Shown here: piece by piece, positions 1-6,980 of the stretch
How the letters are laid out: each line of letters starts with the position of its first letter
How positions within the stretch are numbered: the stretch's first letter is position 1
Source of the DNA: Chloroflexota bacterium
GTDB lineage: Bacteria > Chloroflexota > Anaerolineae > UBA7937 > B3-Chlor
Reading direction: 5' to 3'
NCBI GenBank assembly: GCA_030616025.1
Contig: JAUWYD010000042.1
Location: forward strand, 1-8,073
DNA length: 8,073 nucleotides
Position numbers and translations under genes: made by a program
Notes under the pieces: model-generated
Seen by the model: the letters and a program-made list of their open reading frames with translations, nothing else
Databases searched by the model: none
What the model was told of the DNA's origin: nothing

Positions 1-3000
1 GAACTGGGCATGGACGCCCTGGCCATCACCGATCACGGAGTGATGTACGCTGCTCTCGGCTTCTATCAACGGGCTGTGGAGCGCGGGATCAAGCCCATCA
101 TCGGCTGCGAGATGTATGTGGCCCGCGAGAGCATGCATAGCCGTCGCCACCAGAGAGGTTCCAAACCGTATCACCTTGTTCTCTTGGCCGAGAACGAGAC
201 AGGTTACCAGAATCTGCTACACCTGACGACCGAAAGCCATCTCGAAGGGTTCTACTACAAACCACGTATAGACAAGGAACTTCTGTCCCAGCATACCGCG
301 GGTCTGATAGCCTTGTCAGCCTGTGGTAGTGGAGAGGTCCCTCGTCTGGTTAACGAGGACAATCCTGAAGCCGCCCGTCGAGCGGCGGCCTGGTACCGAG
401 ACCTTTTCGGTCCCGAGAGATTCTACCTGGAGTTGCAGGAGCACAACATCCCCGAGTTGGCGAGCGTCAACGAGGGGTTGATAGCAATCTCCCAAGACTT
501 GGATATCCCCCTCGTGGCCACGAATGATGTGCACTACGTCCGAGAGCAGGACGCCCAGGCACAGGAACTCCTCCTGTGCATCCAAACCAATACCACCGTC
601 AACGATCCCAACCGAATGAGGATGCAGGGCACAGGTTATCATCTGAGAAGCGCTGACGAAATGGCAGTTCTTTTTCGAGAGGTTCCACACGCCTTGACCA
701 ACACTCTGAGCATCGCTGAGCGGTGCAACCTCAAGTTCGAATTCGATACCTTTCGCCTGCCCCCGTTCGAGGTTCCCGACGGCTTCACCACCGAGAGCTA
801 CCTCACCCATCTCTGTCAAGAAGGTCTGACTAAACGATACTCGCACGTCACTTCGGACATCGAGGCCCGGCTTCAGCATGAGCTTGATCTGGTAAGGGAG
901 ATGGACTTCGCCGCCTACTTCCTCATAGTTTGGGACCTGATCCGCTTCTCCGAAAGTAGAGGCATCCTGGTGGGTCCAGGCAGAGGGTCTGCGGCGGGGA
1001 GCATCGTTTCCTATTGTCTTGGCATCACGGATCTGGATCCTCTCGAGCATGGTTTGTTCTTCGAACGATTCCTGAACCCAGGACGCCGTACCATGCCTGA
1101 CATAGACATGGATTTCCCCGAGGATCGCCGCGCAGAGGTCATCGCGTATGCGGTCGAGAAGTACGGCCACGATCACGTAGCTCAGATCATCACCTTCGGA
1201 ACCATGGCTGCCCGTGCAGCAGTCCGCGATGCAGGTAGAGCCCTCGACTTACCCCCGGGGGAGGTCGACAGAGTAGCCAAGTTGATCCCTTTCGGCGCGT
1301 CTATCGACAAGGCGCTGGAAACCGTATCCGAACTGCAAGAACTCCACGAAGAACACGTCTATATCCGCGATCTGACAGGGGCAGCGAAGAGTCTGGAGGG
1401 CGTTGTCAGGCACGCTTCCACTCATGCCGCTGGCGTGGTGATCACCGATGAACCTCTCACTCAGTATGTACCCTTACAGAGGGCGATCAAAGGCGACGGA
1501 CTCATCACCCAGTACGCGATGGGTGAACTAGAGCGCATAGGCCTCCTGAAGATAGATTTTCTGGGGCTGTCGACCTTGACCGTCATTCAACGGACCTTGG
1601 ACCTGATCAGAGAAACGCGTGGCGTGGAGCTCACACTTGAGGATCTCGAGCTTGAGGATCCGAAGCTGTATCGCTTGCTCTCGGCCGGCGAAGTGACCGG
1701 TATCTTCCAGGTAGAGAGCCCAGGGATGCGTCGCGTACTTCGTGATCTACAACCCAGCTGCTTCGGCGACGTGATGGCTACTATCGCCCTGTACCGTCCC
1801 GGACCCATGGAATACATCTCTGAGTTCATCAAAAGGAAACACGGGCAGATGCCCATCACATATCTCATCCCTGAATTGGAACCGATCCTGGAGGAAACGT
1901 ACGGGGTAATCGTCTATCAGGAGCAGATCATCCGCATAGCACGCGAACTGGCTGGTTTCAACACCAGCGAGGCCGACATGTTCCGTCACGCTATTGGCAA
2001 GAAGAAGGCCAAGGAATTAGAGGCCCAGCGGGAGAAATTCATCCAGGGAGCAGTCGCGGAAGGCATGGCCGAGGAGACGACCAAAGAGATCTTCAAGATG
2101 ATCGAGTACTTCGCGCGGTACGGGTTCAACAAGGCTCACGCCGCAGCGTACGCTGTCATCACCTGTCAGACCGCTTGTCTGAAGGCCAACTATCCGGTGG
2201 AATACATGACCGCCCTGCTCACCGCAGATAAGGACGACAGCGACAAAGTTGCCCTCGAGGTGGCCGACTGTCGCCGCATGGGCATCCCTGTGTGGCCCCC
2301 CAGTGTTAGTCATGGCGACCTGCACTTCACGATTGGGGACCAGCCTCCCGAACCCAGCGGGGATGGAGAGATTGAGCCGGTGCGGGGTATACGTTTTGGT
2401 CTGGGAGCGGTGAAGAACGTGGGCCAAGGGCCTGTCGAGGCCATTCTGAAAGGGCGCCAGGACCGACCTTTCAAAGACATCAATGACTTCTGCCGTCGTG
2501 TGGACTTGCGGCAAGTAAACCGTCGGGCTCTGGATAGTCTGGTCCGTTGCGGCGCACTGGATGAACTGGCCCCCAGAGGGCACCTGCTGAATTGCATAGA
2601 TACAATGATGGGCATCAGCCAGCAGGCTCATCATGCGCAGGAGATAGGGCAGATGAGCCTGTTCGCCCTGGGCGTGGAGCCTGGCCTATCATTGGACATA
2701 GGCGACGGCCCGGAAGTACCTCGCCGCAGAGAACTGTCATGGGAGAAGGAACTGCTGGGTCTGTATGTCTCCGAGCACCCTCTACAGCGAATAGCTACGA
2801 GTTTGGAAAAGGATATCACTGCGTTCTGCGGTCAGATAGACAAGAGCCTGCACAGGCAGACGGTGATCATCGCTGGGATGGTGTCGAGAGTACGTCGTAT
2901 CACAACCAAGAACGACAAGCCGATGGCCTTCGCGCAACTCGAGGATCTGCACGGTGGCGTAGAAGTAGTCATCTTCCCCAACGCCTATGAGAAGACACAG

Positions 3001-3405
3001 CAACTATGGCAGCCGGACAACGTACTTCTGGTCAGAGGCAAAGTTCAGGTCAGGGAAGATGAAGCAAAAGTGATCTGCGAGTCGGCCGTGGATTATCACT
3101 CCTGGACAGAAGATGCCAAAGAGGAAGAGGAAAGCTCACCGCCCAGAGCCCGTCATCAGCTGCATATCAGCATCCCTCGTAGTGGCGACCAGGAAGAAGA
3201 TGTCAGGCTCCTTGGTGAGATTCACTCGTTGTTGACAAGCCACCCTGGGGAAGACCTTTTCAACCTCTACGTGCCTCGCGACAGCCAAACGGTGCAGTTG
3301 ATTTTCCCTAATGACCCCACCAGATATTCCCCAGCCCTTGAGAAAGCGATCACGGATCTACTGGGGGAAGGCTGCCTTAGAGTTGAGACGATTCAGGGTC
3401 CCTGA
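1..3405 (+). CDS. dnaE: DNA polymerase III subunit alpha, 5'-truncated by window edge
   Basis: Catalytic subunit of the replicative DNA polymerase. The reading frame is open from base 1, and alignment to E. coli DnaE from memory suggests about 33 N-terminal residues are missing, so the Met codon at 10 is internal. Counting that Met as residue 1: the PHP domain spans about 1-200, with metal-ligand candidates H9 (TDHG), E34 (GCE), H55, C105, H145, D173 and H175. The palm has GPGRGSAAGS followed by PDIDMDF with catalytic D364 and D366, and the third aspartate is D516 in KIDFLGL. Fingers follow (FQVESPGMRR, ALYRPGPMEY), then a helix-hairpin-helix region. A clamp-binding motif QMSLF lies at 881-885 and an OB fold at about 951-1026. 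This order is the DnaE1 type, not PolC. The total would be about 1165 aa, normal for the family. It probably shares a transcript with pfkA 62 bp downstream. The identity is secure. Confidence 0.98.
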   Translation, partial: ELGMDALAITDHGVMYAALGFYQRAVERGIKPIIGCEMYVARESMHSRRHQRGSKPYHLVLLAENETGYQNLLHLTTESHLEGFYYKPRIDKELLSQHTAGLIALSACGSGEVPRLVNEDNPEAARRAAAWYRDLFGPERFYLELQEHNIPELASVNEGLIAISQDLDIPLVATNDVHYVREQDAQAQELLLCIQTNTTVNDPNRMRMQGTGYHLRSADEMAVLFREVPHALTNTLSIAERCNLKFEFDTFRLPPFEVPDGFTTESYLTHLCQEGLTKRYSHVTSDIEARLQHELDLVREMDFAAYFLIVWDLIRFSESRGILVGPGRGSAAGSIVSYCLGITDLDPLEHGLFFERFLNPGRRTMPDIDMDFPEDRRAEVIAYAVEKYGHDHVAQIITFGTMAARAAVRDAGRALDLPPGEVDRVAKLIPFGASIDKALETVSELQELHEEHVYIRDLTGAAKSLEGVVRHASTHAAGVVITDEPLTQYVPLQRAIKGDGLITQYAMGELERIGLLKIDFLGLSTLTVIQRTLDLIRETRGVELTLEDLELEDPKLYRLLSAGEVTGIFQVESPGMRRVLRDLQPSCFGDVMATIALYRPGPMEYISEFIKRKHGQMPITYLIPELEPILEETYGVIVYQEQIIRIARELAGFNTSEADMFRHAIGKKKAKELEAQREKFIQGAVAEGMAEETTKEIFKMIEYFARYGFNKAHAAAYAVITCQTACLKANYPVEYMTALLTADKDDSDKVALEVADCRRMGIPVWPPSVSHGDLHFTIGDQPPEPSGDGEIEPVRGIRFGLGAVKNVGQGPVEAILKGRQDRPFKDINDFCRRVDLRQVNRRALDSLVRCGALDELAPRGHLLNCIDTMMGISQQAHHAQEIGQMSLFALGVEPGLSLDIGDGPEVPRRRELSWEKELLGLYVSEHPLQRIATSLEKDITAFCGQIDKSLHRQTVIIAGMVSRVRRITTKNDKPMAFAQLEDLHGGVEVVIFPNAYEKTQQLWQPDNVLLVRGKVQVREDEAKVICESAVDYHSWTEDAKEEEESSPPRARHQLHISIPRSGDQEEDVRLLGEIHSLLTSHPGEDLFNLYVPRDSQTVQLIFPNDPTRYSPALEKAITDLLGEGCLRVETIQGP

Positions 3406-3457
3406 CCCTTACCAGCTTCTAGCTCCGGCCACAACGAGTTCTTGCGGTACAATCTCC

Positions 3458-3462
3458 GGAGG
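3458..3462 (+). promoter_or_regulatory. Ribosome binding site of pfkA
   Basis: GGAGG stands 5 nt before ATG 3468. It decides the start, because the in-frame GTG at 3462 overlaps the site and would leave no spacing. Confidence 0.8.
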
Positions 3463-3467
3463 TGCAG

Positions 3468-4451
3468 ATGAAAACGCTAGGTGTATTGACCAGCGGGGGC
3501 GATGCTCCCGGCACGAACGCGTGTATCAGAGCTGTGGTGAGGACGGCGTTGTCCCGCGATATGAATGTGGTAGGCATACGCCGTGGTTATGCTGGGCTCA
3601 TGGAAGGAGAGGTCAAGCCCATGCACGGGCATTTTGTGGGCGGTATCAGCCACAGAGGTGGAACTATCCTTCAGACTGCGCGTACAGAGGAATTCAAAAC
3701 CGGAGCAGGACAGGAGCAGGGCCTGCGTAGCCTGAAGAAACACAGAATAGACGTGCTGGTCATCATTGGAGGGGACGGTTCCTTGAAAGGGGCGCTGCGC
3801 TTGCACGAGCAAGGGTTCCCCGTCGCGGGTGTGCCCGCGACCATCGACAACGACGTTCCTTTCACGGACATGGCCCTGGGCGTTGACACCGCCATGAATA
3901 CTGCCCTGAGAGCCATTGACAAGATAAAAGATACTGCCACCTCCCATCGACGGGCCTTCCTGGTAGAGACCATGGGGCGCGACTCGGGCTACCTCGCCCT
4001 CATGGTCGGCATGGCCGGTGCAGCCGAAGCGATAGTCATTCCTGAAGCACCCTCAAGCTGTGAGCAGATCCTCGAACTGATGAAAGAAGCCTACGGCAAG
4101 GGAAAAGCCCATTTCATCGTTGTGATCGCCGAGGGAGCCGAGCCCGATTGTCGTACTATCGACCGGTACCTCACGGAGCGAGGTAAGGAACTCGGTTTTG
4201 GGGTCCGCGTCAGCATCTTGGGATACATCCAGCGTGGAGGTTCGCCAACCGCTTTCGATCGCCTCCTGGGAACCCGCCTGGGCGTCGCGGCGGTTGAACA
4301 GCTCGTACGGGGCAACTACGGCAAGATGGTGGGCCTCTTCGGCTCCGAGATAGTCGCCACCGACTTGGAGAAAGTCGTCAAAGGCAAGAAGGAAGTGGAC
4401 CTCACTCTTTACGAGCTCGCTCAGATGCTGGAGGTCTACCCTCCAGCCTGA
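3468..4451 (+). CDS. pfkA: 6-phosphofructokinase, ATP-type
   Basis: Phosphorylates fructose 6-phosphate to the 1,6-bisphosphate, the committing step of glycolysis, in the cytosol. The protein is 327 aa (E. coli PfkA has 320). ATG 3468 is chosen because GGAGG at 3458-3462 lies 5 nt before it; a GTG at 3462 overlaps that ribosome site. It aligns with E. coli numbering without gaps to about residue 222: GGDAPGTN at 10-17, R72, GGDGS at 101-105, TIDND at 125-129 with catalytic D127, R162, MGR at 169-171, E222. R247 and YIQRGGSP at 253-260 follow. Gly104 indicates ATP rather than pyrophosphate as phosphoryl donor. Oddities: residue 124 is Ala where ATP enzymes usually have Gly and PPi enzymes Lys, and the usual substrate-contact His249 is Tyr (Y253). 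Effector-site positions 54-59 read GHFVGG instead of RYSVSD, so classical ADP/PEP allostery may be altered. It follows dnaE, an order also seen in Firmicutes. Confidence 0.96.
   Translation: MKTLGVLTSGGDAPGTNACIRAVVRTALSRDMNVVGIRRGYAGLMEGEVKPMHGHFVGGISHRGGTILQTARTEEFKTGAGQEQGLRSLKKHRIDVLVIIGGDGSLKGALRLHEQGFPVAGVPATIDNDVPFTDMALGVDTAMNTALRAIDKIKDTATSHRRAFLVETMGRDSGYLALMVGMAGAAEAIVIPEAPSSCEQILELMKEAYGKGKAHFIVVIAEGAEPDCRTIDRYLTERGKELGFGVRVSILGYIQRGGSPTAFDRLLGTRLGVAAVEQLVRGNYGKMVGLFGSEIVATDLEKVVKGKKEVDLTLYELAQMLEVYPPA
4427..4447. terminator. Perfect stem-loop at a convergent gene junction, possible bidirectional terminator
   Basis: GCTGGAGG (4427-4434), a 5-nt loop TCTAC, then CCTCCAGC (4440-4447) form a perfect GC-rich 8-bp stem. 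The hairpin encodes part of the last residues of pfkA and ends 1 nt before its TGA. On the other strand it begins 6 nt past the TAG of the 91-aa gene. Neither strand has a T-tract after the stem, so it is not a canonical intrinsic terminator. Its placement at the end of both transcripts suggests termination, pausing or 3'-end protection. Confidence 0.45.
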
Positions 4452-4453
4452 CC

Positions 4454-4729
4454 CTATTCCCTCAACCTCCTCACCTCGAAGATCACGGGGTTGTAGCCGT
4501 CGGGGCAGGCATGGGTGGCTACGTCCTTATCCTCGACCCAGGGGAACTCAGCCCCATATCGCATGGCGTATACCTTGGGTATGATAGTGCAGAGTGCGCT
4601 GAAGCAGATCTCACCGTCAACCGTGCGGCCGTCGAAGACGATGACATCCCCCTCTTTGTGCCCAAAGCCACAAGTTCCCTTTTGCTCAATCACTCTCAGC
4701 TGGACTTTGTACGCTTGCTCCTCGGCCAT
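4454..4729 (-). CDS. TIGR04076-type small cysteine-containing protein, function unknown
   Basis: A 91-aa cytosolic protein with no signal peptide or membrane segment. It resembles the uncharacterised TIGR04076 family: KGTCGFGHKEGD near the N-terminus (C20, H24), EICFSALCTIIP (C42, C47), a YGAEFPW segment at 58-64, DKDVATHACPDGYNPVIFEVRR at the C-terminus (C75; quoted here only to mark the family end motif) . The conserved cysteines suggest metal binding or redox chemistry, which is inference. ATG 4729 is supported by AAGGAG ending 6 nt upstream. It is the last gene of the leftward group, 96 bp after the MBL-fold gene, and its stop lies 2 bp from the pfkA stop on the opposite strand. I see no strong promoter in the 96-bp gap, so co-transcription is likely. 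Family assignment is from recall of the motif pattern; no function is known to me. Confidence 0.85.
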   Translation of the reverse strand: MAEEQAYKVQLRVIEQKGTCGFGHKEGDVIVFDGRTVDGEICFSALCTIIPKVYAMRYGAEFPWVEDKDVATHACPDGYNPVIFEVRRLRE

Positions 4730-4825
4730 TCGATTCTCCTTCGATCAGTCTGTCGGCTTATGTTCCCCAGGGACTTGGCCCCAGGCCTCGCCCTATCGAT
4801 CCTTCACGCTCCCACTAGCTACGGC

Positions 4826-5629
4826 TTAAGTCTCTCGCGGCAGGAGGACGGAGAATCGCATGAACTCATACTTTCGCAGCGGTCCCCACGCAGAGTCCGT
4901 CGTCTGACATACGGCCCGGGCCGCCGCTATCTGCTCAAACCCCTCCGCCATCTCCACCAAGATCTCAGGCTCCAAAGGCGTCAGGTTGTGGCCTGGCAGG
5001 ACCAACTCCAAATCCGGAGCCAGAGCGCTGAGCCGCTTCATACTCTCATGATAGGCGTGAAAATCGGAATCCTCAAACTGGACATACAGGGGGCCGGCGT
5101 ACACTGTGTCACCGCCGAAGAGCAACCCCTCGTTCTCACTCAAGAGGCAGATACTGCCAGGCGAGTGGCCAGGAGTGTGGAGCACTTGTAGACGGCGGCC
5201 CCCCAACTCCAGCACGTCCCCCTCGTCAACCAACTGGTTGGCCCTGGAAGGCACGATGTGATAACCGGCTGGATCGAAATCTGGAGGAGCTGGGCCCCAG
5301 AAATTCTCCGGACGCATGGCCTCACGCAGTAGTTCCTCGGGGGCATCTTGCTCCAGAAAAGGGGCCTCGGCTGCATGTATCCCTATGTGATCAAAGCGAT
5401 GGTTGTCGCCGACGTGATCCCAATGGTAGTGAGAATTCACCACCGTCACAGGTTTGTCCGTGAGTTGCCTCACTAGGCTGCGGATGTCGGCAATGCCCAT
5501 CCCCGTGTCCAAGAGAACAGCGGTTTCTCTCCCCACGATGAGATAGGAGATGACCTGTTCCCAATGGGCCGGTTCCATGACCGCGTGCACATCCTGAGCG
5601 ACCGTTCGAACCTCAAACCAATCGCTCAC
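4826..5629 (-). CDS. Metallo-beta-lactamase fold hydrolase
   Basis: A 267-aa protein with the complete MBL-fold dinuclear metal set: HYHWDH at 67-72 (H67, H69, D71, H72), H155 in HTPGHSPGS, D174 in FGGDTVY, and H214 in LPGHN. The N-terminal VLLDTGMG strand at 38-45 is also typical. No signal peptide is seen, so it is cytosolic. Such proteins hydrolyse thioesters (glyoxalase II type), lactones, phosphodiesters or other esters; the substrate cannot be read from the motifs. The GTG start at 5629 gives a natural N-terminus, but the best ribosome site, AGGAG, ends 12 nt upstream, which is long, so the start is less certain. It lies 42 bp after the amidase gene and 96 bp before the 91-aa gene, all leftward, suggesting one operon. 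A role in hydrolysing a product or related substrate of the amidase is conceivable but unproven. Confidence 0.92.
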   Translation of the reverse strand: MSDWFEVRTVAQDVHAVMEPAHWEQVISYLIVGRETAVLLDTGMGIADIRSLVRQLTDKPVTVVNSHYHWDHVGDNHRFDHIGIHAAEAPFLEQDAPEELLREAMRPENFWGPAPPDFDPAGYHIVPSRANQLVDEGDVLELGGRRLQVLHTPGHSPGSICLLSENEGLLFGGDTVYAGPLYVQFEDSDFHAYHESMKRLSALAPDLELVLPGHNLTPLEPEILVEMAEGFEQIAAARAVCQTTDSAWGPLRKYEFMRFSVLLPRET

Positions 5630-5671
5630 CGACCGCCGACACTCCTGCCAATTCCGTTGCCGCTTCGCCCG

Positions 5672-6460
5672 TCAGTCCCCAGAGTACACCTCCTCGTGCC
5701 TGTCCTCGAATACAGGGATGGCTTGCCTGACCTCTTCCACAGTGCCCAAGTCGATGACCGCCGTGACCAACGTCTCCTCCTCGCCTGCGCCGACTATCAA
5801 CTCGCCAGAAGGATCATAGATGGCAGAGTGGCCGAAGAAACTCCACTCGCCCGACTCTCCCACCCGATTGCACGCCACCATGAACAGCTGATTCTCGATC
5901 GCCCGTGCCCTCAGAAGCGTCTGCCAATGCATCACCCGAGGATATGGCCATTCCGCAGTAAGGAAGACCACCCTGGCACCCGCCAAGGCATACTTCCTGA
6001 AGAGTTCGGGGAAACGCAGATCGTAGCAGATGGCTAGAGCGCTCTTGCCCCAGGCCAGGTCGAAGACCGGAGCTTTCTGACCAGGAACAAGATACCTATC
6101 CTCCTCCATCAGCCTGTAGAGGTGCACCTTGGCGTATTGCCCCAAGAGCTGACCCTGAGGTGAGAGGACGACGGCCGTATTGCTATACCCTTGATCTTCG
6201 GTGGCAAGCAAAGAGCCGACGATGTGAATCGAATGCTCCTTGGCTATTTCGGCGGTCTCGGCAAAAACCCCCTCGTCAACTGGTGTAGCGTGCTCCTCCA
6301 CTCTGTCCAGGTCGTATCCGGTGGACCACAACTCCGGAAAGATGACCACCTCCGACCCCCTACGTCGGGCCTCAGCCGTCATCGCCCGCACCCTGTCCAG
6401 GTTCTTTGCGGGCCGTCCGAGAGCGATGTCCATCTGCGCCAAGGAGACGCTGAGCTTCAT
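5672..6460 (-). CDS. Nitrilase-superfamily carbon-nitrogen hydrolase, MtnU/omega-amidase-like
   Basis: A 262-aa cytosolic C-N hydrolase. The catalytic triad is E43 (FPELWSTGYD), K111 (YAKVHLY) and C145 (LAICYDLRFPE). A downstream AEWPYPR segment and RARAIENQLF are typical of the branch that cleaves small carboxylic amides. From memory it resembles Bacillus MtnU (YkrU), an omega-amidase-like enzyme linked to methionine salvage, where it would remove ammonia from alpha-keto acid amides. The substrate here is inference, so no symbol is given. ATG 6460 is chosen because GGAAGG ends 6 nt before it; an in-frame GTG at 6481 would add seven residues that do not match the family start. Length fits the family. 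It lies 60 bp after the HTH gene and 42 bp before the MBL gene, probably in one operon. No methionine-salvage partner gene is visible in the window. Confidence 0.93.
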   Translation of the reverse strand: MKLSVSLAQMDIALGRPAKNLDRVRAMTAEARRRGSEVVIFPELWSTGYDLDRVEEHATPVDEGVFAETAEIAKEHSIHIVGSLLATEDQGYSNTAVVLSPQGQLLGQYAKVHLYRLMEEDRYLVPGQKAPVFDLAWGKSALAICYDLRFPELFRKYALAGARVVFLTAEWPYPRVMHWQTLLRARAIENQLFMVACNRVGESGEWSFFGHSAIYDPSGELIVGAGEEETLVTAVIDLGTVEEVRQAIPVFEDRHEEVYSGD

Positions 6461-6520
6461 TAGGAGCCTTCCGAATACCACTCAGTGAGAACACCGCAGA
6501 TTGCACATAGCGGACACCGA

Positions 6521-6721
6521 CTATATCCGCTCGTGTCCAACCTCATGCGCTCTCAGCCAGTCTTCTAAGCGCTCCCTGTTGAAGCGCCAGCGGTTCCCCA
6601 CCTTATACGCGGGAATCTCACCTTGCCTGGCCATGCGGTAGATGGTCATCTCGTGCATCCTGAGATACCCAGCCACCTCCCGAACGGTCATTATCATCGG
6701 TCGCTCAATGTTGGCCGACAC
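6521..6721 (-). CDS. Excisionase-family helix-turn-helix DNA-binding protein
   Basis: A 66-aa protein that is almost only a DNA-binding domain. MTVREVAGYL at 11-20, TIYRMARQGEIPAYKVG at 26-42 and RWRFNRERLEDWL at 44-56 match the TIGR01764 excisionase-type (MerR-like winged) HTH pattern throughout. The start is GTG 6721, preceded by AGGAGG at 6726-6731 with a 4-nt gap. Alternative ATG codons at 6697 and 6691 would remove up to ten residues and have no good ribosome site. An in-frame TTG at 6898 would lengthen it to 125 aa, but the added part is low-quality sequence unlike any domain. The family includes phage excisionases and also many small chromosomal regulators. No integrase or attachment site is seen, so a transcription-regulator role is preferred. 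It is driven by a strong promoter about 200 bp upstream and heads the leftward gene group. Confidence 0.88.
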   Translation of the reverse strand: MSANIERPMIMTVREVAGYLRMHEMTIYRMARQGEIPAYKVGNRWRFNRERLEDWLRAHEVGHERI

Positions 6722-6725
6722 CGAA

Positions 6726-6731
6726 CCTCCT
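6726..6731 (-). promoter_or_regulatory. Ribosome binding site of the HTH gene
   Basis: AGGAGG on the minus strand ends 4 nt before GTG 6721. It is the only strong Shine-Dalgarno sequence near the gene and is the reason this GTG is preferred over the downstream ATG codons and the far-upstream TTG. Confidence 0.7.
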
Positions 6732-6802
6732 CGCCCCTCATACGGACAACGGGCAGAGTCGTGGATTGACCAATAGCAGCAAGCCTTATCGCCCGCCCCC
6801 GA

Positions 6803-6843
6803 GGGTTCCACGTCGGACAGGTCACGCTTCCTGACCGTGGCCC
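6803..6843 (-). other. Potential stem structure in the leader of the HTH transcript
   Basis: Nested complementary arms are GGG/CCC (6803-6805 with 6841-6843), CCAC/GTGG (6808-6811 with 6837-6840) and GGTCA/TGACC (6820-6824 with 6832-6836). One side has a 2-nt and an 8-nt bulge; the other is continuous. That gives 12 possible base pairs in the leftward mRNA leader. No known RNA family is recognised and no T-tract follows. Confidence 0.35.
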
Positions 6844-6897
6844 ACCGTACCTTTTGAATGGCTGGCACCAATCCCGACACCTGATCGGCCCCGTTCA

Positions 6898-6913
6898 AGA
6901 AGGTATCCCTTCT
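6898..6913. promoter_or_regulatory. 16-bp palindrome, operator-like, just after the leftward start site
   Basis: AGAAGG-TATC-CCTTCT is a perfect 6-bp inverted repeat with a 4-nt centre. It falls about 14 to 30 nt after the predicted start of leftward transcription, a common position for a repressor operator. As RNA it would be a small hairpin near the 5' end. Either reading is inference. Confidence 0.4.
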
Positions 6914-6933
6914 GCTACAGCCAAGATAACTAA

Positions 6934-6963
6934 ATTATAAGGGACTTAATGCCGCGGTGTCAA
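6934..6963 (-). promoter_or_regulatory. Leftward promoter for the HTH gene group
   Basis: On the minus strand TTGACA (6963-6958) and TATAAT (6939-6934), both perfect sigma-70-type consensus hexamers, are separated by 18 bp. The predicted start is near 6927. The leader to GTG 6721 would be about 205 nt. The -35 shares bases with a GCGGTGT word at 6954-6960, so a protein binding that word would compete with polymerase. Confidence 0.8.
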
Positions 6964-6980
6964 TGGCCCAAAGGTACTGT

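Noticed and set aside
316..1176. 286-aa reading frame on the minus strand inside dnaE
   Set aside because: It is antisense to a strongly conserved polymerase frame and shows no recognisable domain.
3448..3453. TACAAT as a -10 of a separate pfkA promoter
   Set aside because: No acceptable -35 lies at 16-19 bp and transcription would start at the ribosome site, leaving no useful leader.
4763..4786. Two CCCCAGG direct copies in the 96-bp gap before the 91-aa gene
   Set aside because: Short, GC-rich and without a promoter next to them; likely chance.
4511..5191. 226-aa plus-strand reading frame across the MBL and TIGR04076 genes
   Set aside because: It is antisense to two genes with clear family motifs and has no domain of its own.
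6521..6721. Excisionase-type protein as evidence of a prophage or integrative element
   Set aside because: No integrase, attachment-site repeat or other phage gene is present, and this HTH family is common in chromosomal regulators.
6694..6741. 15-codon leader peptide reading frame overlapping the HTH start
   Set aside because: No ribosome site precedes its ATG and its content is unremarkable.
6521..6898. Longer 125-aa version of the HTH protein starting at a TTG codon
   Set aside because: The extra 59 residues look like translated non-coding DNA and match no domain, while a strong AGGAGG sits directly before GTG 6721.
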